A DNA stretch of 10,329 nt from Discostella pseudostelligera (lineage: Eukaryota > Bacillariophyta > Thalassiosirophyceae > Thalassiosirales > Thalassiosiraceae): contig JALLBK010000587.1 of assembly GCA_036940085.1 (NCBI GenBank), forward strand, positions 1-10,329. Direction: 5' to 3'. The notes under the pieces are model-generated. The model did not search any database, had not been told where the DNA came from, and saw nothing but the letters and a program-made list of their open reading frames with translations. Both the position numbers and the translations under genes were made by a program. Of the stretch, positions 5,749 through 10,329 are shown piece after piece. The stretch's first letter is position 1, and every line of letters begins with the position of its first letter.

Positions 5749-6970
5749 GTCCGGAGATGGAAGGAATTCGACAAATGGATAAAATAGATTTACTTCTATC
5801 ATCCTTTGTTTATTTTCTCTGAATGACCTTGCTTCTTATCCTTCCCGTCTGTAGATTCTACAATTATTGGTTCCATATCTGCGAAAATACTCAGCTCCAT
5901 CACGATTTTTGGACATGGCTTCATTACCTCTTTGGTGCAACGATATGCCTCTGTCTGTTTGCAACACATGTCATTCTCAAGTTGGTTGTTGCATTTGTGC
6001 AGCTTCTACCTTTTTGGGGTACCTTGTCCTTTTGGTCGCGGTTCTATTGGCATATAATGACTAGTTTGTTGCCACCAGATCGACCCTCAGCGACTCGCTT
6101 TACTCATCGTCACTTCATTGCGAAAGGAAAAGTTTGGATGCAACCCACCTTGTATCGGCTTTGAGTTCTCTCGACCTATCAAGTTTGGGGCGCTTTTGCA
6201 TATTTGGGTGCGGATTCTGCTCAAAATGCCGGAGTGGCGATTGTGGCGTCAACAGGCATGATATACAGCGATGATCCAGCCCAGATCTCCGTTGCGTTGA
6301 CTATTTTGCCGAGATAGCTGGTGAACCACCCAATAATGCATTCTCGTGGTTTTTGGCTTGTATTGCAATTGTTGCCATCCATACAGCACTTGTCACCTAT
6401 GGCACATGGCAGATTTGGCGGCACCAGCGTACTCAGCCTACCCTTACACCCACCAACCATCACATCTCTCTTGCCTCTTCTGGAGATAAAGACAGTGTTG
6501 ACTTTGGTCAGTATTTCGACACTTATGGTATCCCCTTTGTGATCGACAATTCCACCACCTTGTATTATCTGAAACAATCATAGCCAATTTGTCGGAAACC
6601 TTCGTGTGCAACCGGTCAATGTGGAGACTACACACGGCACTGGTAATTCGGATTACGTCGGTACCATTATGATACGTCTCACGACAGATCAAGGTGAAAC
6701 ATTGGTGTACCACATACTGGATGCGGTTTACGCTCCAGACTCCCCCTTCAACATATTGGGTATTCCCTTTTTGGGAGAATATTTTGGTGCTCACAATCCT
6801 GTTCCCTCTAAGGATGATGATGGGACATACATCCGTTCTTCCGCGTCCAAGTCACATTTTGTTTGGGATCATGGCAAGCATGAGCGGCATTTTCTTCATG
6901 ATGACCGTTCACTTCCAGTGTTAGTTTTGGAGAACGGCATTAGATATTTTCAAGCATTCTGTACTCGTTC
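5742..6970 (+). pseudogene. Pol N-terminus and aspartic protease region, broken
   Basis: The ancestral protease would have cut Gag-Pol in the particle. The first part, in frame 0 (5823-6300, TGA at 6162), is hydrophobic and aromatic and may hold membrane-like segments. After a shift near 6300 comes a 19-residue hydrophobic run (about 6347-6403), then the protease motif FDTYGIPFVIDNSTT with Asp codon 6545-6547. The usual D-S/T-G reads D-N-S here. A one-base shift at about 6560 and a TGA at 6570 interrupt the text just after the active site. The homologous C-terminal half follows: VETTHGTGNSDYVGT, then a LDAVYAPDSPFNILG-type segment (6606-6780). The acidic stretch around 6810-6830 leads toward the integrase. 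Confidence 0.75.
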
Positions 6971-8285
6971 ATTATGCCTTTTCCTCTGCTCATTCGGTTC
7001 TTCCTGACAACGATGATTTCAGCTTACTTTGAAACCCACTGCAAACCCCACCGATCTCCACTTTGAATCGGATTTTTGAACTTGGTCACGACATCATGTA
7101 TCTTGATGGGCATGGATCCAGTGAGACCGTGGTTTACGAGGGAGCTACGCCAGATGGGAAGTGGCATACAGCGCAGCGCCAGGACGGCTCGAAGCTTGTT
7201 ACTGCTGACTCTCACCTTTGCCTTCTTGATCAACCGGATTTTTCCAATATTCCCTCCACTCCGCTCGACTACAGGAAGGAGGTTGGGACTGGCATTTCAG
7301 TTGAAGAGGCGCAAGCATTGGCTTACCCATGTATTCTATCTCCTGCTCAACAGGAACTTCTCAGCTGGCATAATCAGTTGTGTCACCTTCCATTTAGCCA
7401 TCTATTCAAATTGGTGAAATTGAAGCTGCTTCCAAAAGCTATTCTGGAATGTGAATCCAAGCCTCCTCTCTGTGTGGCATGTCAATTTGGGCAGGCTCAC
7501 CGCCATCCTTGGCGTGTCAAAGGGATAGCAAGTGGCAGTATCAATCATCCAAATGAGGTTCAGCCAGGGGATGGTACATCCATTGATCAGATTGTGTCTG
7601 CTCAGCCAGGACTGATTCCACAGATGGCAGGCTTTCCAACAAGTGATCGTATTTGGGGTACTAAGAACTTCTGCAATCATGTTAGTGGTTTTGTTTATGT
7701 TCACTTAATGCGCAACTTCACATTGGAAGAAACATTATTGGCTAGTAAACGAGCACATGAGAAGGTTCTTCATCATGCCGGTCGCGCAGTGAAGCATTAT
7801 CATGCAGATAACACCCGATTTAGTGATCGAGGTTTTCACCAGGATGTTACCAACAAGGGACAGTCCATTTCATTTTGTGGCGTTAGCGCTCATCATCAGA
7901 ATGGCATTATTGAAATCAGGAACAAGCAACTGACTCTCGGGGTCCATACCATGCTTCTTCATGGCATGCGACATTGGCCGCAGATGATTGACATCATGTT
8001 CTGGCCTTTCGCCATGAAAGCTATGGTGGAGCATCTCAATACATTGCATGTTGATAATGATGGTCAGACACCGGAGTCGTTGATGTATGGTATTGATCTG
8101 GAGTTGATTCCGGTCAAGACGTTTCACACACTTTTCTGTCCAGTATATGTGCTTGATCACCGTTTACAGTCAGCTGGTGGACCTGGCCCACCGAAGTGGG
8201 AGCCACGTTCTCGTATCGGGGTGTACCTGGGGCATTCACCATTTCATGCTGGCAGTGTGGCGCTTGTTTTCAATCCCAAGACTGC
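6970..8285 (+). pseudogene. Integrase region with GAG-pre-integrase domain
   Basis: Integrase inserts the cDNA into nuclear DNA. After a TGA at 7030 the frame is open from 7033, so this is the longest unbroken part of pol. It carries the N-terminal zinc site H103-x4-H108-x28-C137-x2-C140 (numbered from the codon at 7063; WH at 7366-7371, C codons 7471 and 7480). The catalytic core has Asp codon 7585 (SIDQ), Asp 7807 (HADN) and Glu 7912 (NGIIE). The last two are 35 codons apart, as in D,D-35-E enzymes. HADNT replaces the usual HADNG. The C-terminal SH3-like segment RIGVYLGHSPFHAG is followed by a frameshift at about 8282-8291. Translation past 8291 in this frame to the stop at 8431 is nonsense. 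Confidence 0.88.
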
Positions 8286-9038
8286 AAGAAATTGCCGCAA
8301 TATCACATTGTTTTTGACGATGATTTTACCACTGTTCCGTGCATGGAACGTGGAGAGGTCCCACCCAACTGGGCCGATCTCTGTCGGCTTTCAGCCGAAT
8401 CTGCCACAGACGAATCCGTTGACTTGGCTCTAGAATGGATGTCTGGGCAACAACTCGATGTCAACGAGGATGGACATCTCGTACCGATCCAGGACAGGAT
8501 ATCCAACCCGTTTGATATTATGCCTGATCAGCATAATCAACCCGCAAACCGTACTAATGGAGACATCGGCGCTACCCTCAATACAGTTTCCGAGGGAGAG
8601 CGTAAGCACTCACCGCTCATTGAGTCCTTTGCCAAAGATGCTGCAGCTAAGTCTTTGTTATAAGTACCAAGAGGAACAGAGAGAGTGGGCGTCAAGGTTA
8701 ACCTACTTTGTGATTTTGAAGCCAAAGCAGCTACGGATACGAGCAAGTCTACTTCTTCTGACGAGCTCTTCATGCCAACACGTGTGAATCTGCATGAGTT
8801 AGGCCTCCGTCGCTCCAAAAGAATAGCAGAGCAAAAATCCAAGGTACACAAAGCTCATGTTACATACGGTGCTTGCGCCAAGCAAACTCTTACTATGTTT
8901 GCCCTGATTTGTTCAGTGGGAAATTACACTATGCCAAGTCATCGGAGTTCGACAAATCCTACCTTTACTGAGTCTTTGATATGACGCTTTGACAAAGTCA
9001 ATGAACATTGCAATGGTACGCTGAACGAATTCCATTTT
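8286..9038 (+). pseudogene. Integrase C-terminal tail and linker to RT
   Basis: Frame 0 resumes with LPQYHIVFDDDFTTVP, the copia segment that normally follows the integrase SH3-like domain, then VPPNWADL and an acidic, poorly conserved stretch. TAA at 8661 interrupts it, but the same frame continues. At 8776-8830 the basic motif VNLHELGLRRSKRIAEQ appears, which is typical of copia linkers and possibly nuclear-localising. TGA at 8982 is a second stop, after which a segment matching the usual text before RT (NGTLNEFHF) leads into RT at 9039. In an intact element this would be part of one polyprotein. Confidence 0.75.
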
Positions 9039-9968
9039 GTGTCATTATTGATGGATACGAGTTCGAACGAGGTTTTCACCTACCATCAAGCCCAGAAACA
9101 AGCCGACTGGCTTCAGTTCGTCAATTCCATGGAAAAGGAGATCGAAGATCATGAAGGTCGAGGTCATTGGGAATTGGTGCTACGCTCAACAGTTACACCG
9201 GGGAATAAGCCTATTAAGGTGATTTGGTCTTTTAAAAGGAAGAGGTTTGCAGGTGGAAGATTAAATAAACACAAAGCAAGGATCTGTGCTCATGGAGGAA
9301 TGCAGCGGCTGGGTGAGAATTATTGGGAAACTTACTCACCAGTTGTTAGCATGATCAGTGTCAAATTGCTTTTGGTGATTGCAAAGATTGAATCCAAGTC
9401 AATTGATTTTGTACTAGCTTTTCCCCAAGCGGATTTAGATATCGACATATGGATGGAGCTACCGATCGGTTTCCAACCGATCAATGATCCTGAGATTGCA
9501 CAGATGTACGTTCTGAAACTAAAGAATAACCTCTACGGTCTGAAGCAAGCAAGTTTCAACTGATATGGGAAACTCTGCAATGGTCTCATGGATAGAGGTT
9601 TTAAATCTTCAAAAGTTGATCAATGTCTGTACATGAAAGATGGCATGATAGTTTTGGTATACGTAGATGATTGTATCATTGTTGGCGATAATATGTCCAA
9701 GATCGATGAGTTTGTGCAGTCAATGCAGAATGGGCCAGAGAACTTTGTCCTCATGGATGAAGGAAATATCGACAAATTCTTAGGAATAGAGATCAAACGA
9801 CTCGGTCAGCGGGAGTTTGAGATCAGTCAACCTTTTCTGATTGATTGAATCTTAAGCGTCTTGCAGCTAGATAATGTGGGAAACTAGGCCAACTGCAATG
9901 ACAAACTTACTCCGGCTGCGGCGCAGATATTGAACAAGGATCTCGCTGGTAAGCCTCAAAAACCATGA
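9039..9968 (+). pseudogene. Reverse transcriptase domain (RVT_2 type), broken
   Basis: Copies element RNA into DNA in the particle. The RVT_2 (copia) pattern is clear: KVIWSFKRKR, KARICAHGG, WETYSPVVSM, then Asp codon 9405 in SIDFVLAFPQAD, WMELPIGF, NLYGLKQA, and the catalytic YVDD at 9660-9671. All catalytic Asp codons are retained. The stops are TGA 9561, where copia RTs have Trp (LKQA-x3-W-Y), TGA 9846, where an Arg is usual after LID, TAG 9885 and TGA 9966. Text after LTPAA (about 9906) runs to KPQKP and then jumps to LSHEQ. The usual 40-50 residue connector with an RSVIGMLNYL- and TRPDI-like motif is missing. Confidence 0.88.
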
Positions 9969-10329
9969 CTAAGCCATGAGCAGGTGATTAACAGAATTGG
10001 CAAGTATTTACTCGGAACAAGAGACAAGGGAATATGTTACAAGATAGATATGACAAAAGGTCTTGAATGTTACGTCGATGCAGACTTTGCAGGCGGTTGG
10101 AACCAAGAGGATCCACATGATGCAGGGAATCTCATATCTCGTACTGGTTTTGTCATTAAGTATGCTGATTGTCCTATTTATTGGTCAAGCAAGCTACAGA
10201 CTGAGATCGCCCTTAGCACAGCCGAAGCAGAATACATTGCACTCTCGTCAGCTCTTCGGGAAGTAATACCACTCTGTCTTGAGCTGGAGGCTGAGGACCT
10301 GAGTGAAGGGCACAACTGAATGAATTGAA
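9969..10329 (+). pseudogene. RNase H domain, N-terminal part, runs off the window
   Basis: Degrades the RNA strand of the RNA-DNA hybrid. From 9969 the frame gives LSHEQVINRIGKYLLGT, then GLECYVDADFAGGW (Asp codons 10077 and 10083), an SRTGF segment, YWSSKLQTEIALST and AEAEYIAL (Glu codons 10224 and 10230). This is the first part of the copia RNase H. The remainder, normally ending with an EDN...AKNP and KHI-x-YHF-like region, is not seen. The frame meets TGA at 10317 and again at 10326, very close to the window end. These may be further premature stops or the result of another change. Polypurine tract and 3' LTR are out of view. Confidence 0.85.

Larger units (their letters stand above)
3883..10329 (+). 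mobile_element. Ty1/copia-type LTR retrotransposon, 3' truncated by the window
   Basis: The order Gag, protease, integrase, reverse transcriptase (YVDD), RNase H defines Ty1/copia; gypsy elements place integrase last. Directly visible are a 548-codon gag, the HHCC and D-D-E integrase motifs, the RVT_2-type RT with YVDD, and the RNase H core. Upstream lie a probable short 5' LTR and primer-binding site. Pol has ten premature stops, about four frameshifts and one probable deletion, so this copy is not autonomous. The 3' LTR is outside the window, so LTR identity, target-site duplication and insertion age cannot be judged. The style resembles diatom copia (CoDi-like) elements as I remember them, but I cannot assign a named family. 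Confidence 0.92.
5742..10329 (+). pseudogene. pol: Pol polyprotein of Ty1/copia element, multiply broken
   Basis: About 1,526 codons of pol are visible, running off the window. Frame names here are position mod 3. Frame 0 runs 5742 to about 6300, frame 2 about 6299-6559, frame 0 about 6561-6970, frame 1 about 6970-8285 and frame 0 about 8286 to the end. Premature stops are TGA at 5820, 6162, 6570, 7030, 8982, 9561, 9846 and 9966, TAA at 8661, and TAG at 9885. Frameshifts lie near 6300, 6560, 6960-6995 and 8282-8291. A probable deletion lies near 9963-9969. Homology resumes directly after each break, so these are lesions in one ancestral frame and not separate genes. No full-length Pol can be made from this copy. 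Domains are described separately. Confidence 0.9.

Noticed and set aside
8458..8787. Separate small gene between integrase and RT
   Set aside because: It lies in another frame than the copia linker, which has recognisable motifs on both sides.
9561..9563. Idea that TGA encodes Trp in this host
   Set aside because: The RT stop does sit at a Trp position, but all 12 Trp codons in the intact gag are TGG, another TGA (9846) sits where Arg is expected, and TAA and TAG stops also occur in pol.

Overview
The window reads as nuclear DNA of a eukaryote, most likely a diatom or related microalga. This rests on a Kozak-like start (aaccATGG), a Ty1/copia retrotransposon whose Gag and Pol resemble my memory of diatom copia elements, and long triplet-rich intergenic DNA. 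No search was run, so the host is an inference.

Layout. Positions 1 to about 3400 are non-coding, triplet-rich DNA made of decayed GAT/ATC and CTCCTCATG repeats, with purine-rich and pyrimidine-rich stretches alternating between strands. Two blocks there (about 585-890 and 2175-2480; about 70-290 and 2605-2822) are diverged direct duplicates. At 3080-3380 lies a patch of palindromes, a perfect 22-bp tandem duplication and two hairpins. Positions 3385-3882 are less repetitive, with no convincing gene.

From about 3883 to the window end is one plus-strand Ty1/copia (Pseudoviridae-type) element. It has a short probable 5' LTR (about 3883-4078) with a double G-box palindrome, a probable primer-binding site directly after it (4079-4093), an intact 548-codon gag (4102-5748), and a decayed pol (5742 to end) in the order protease, integrase, reverse transcriptase, RNase H. 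The second half of RNase H, the polypurine tract and the 3' LTR lie beyond the window.

The main observations are as follows. A canonical -1 slippery heptamer TTTAAAA sits in phase 3 bases before the gag stop and leads straight into the pol frame. The primer-binding site looks like the complement of a tRNA anticodon arm with anticodon GAU, not of a tRNA 3' end. Gag is fully open while pol carries ten premature stops (eight of them TGA), about four frameshifts and a probable deletion between RT and RNase H.

Working together in the ancestor, Gag would form cytoplasmic particles. The frameshift would deliver a minor Gag-Pol product whose protease, RT/RNase H and integrase mature, copy and insert the element. 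This copy cannot make a functional Pol. I see no CRISPR array, rRNA gene, complete tRNA gene or bacterial-type operon.
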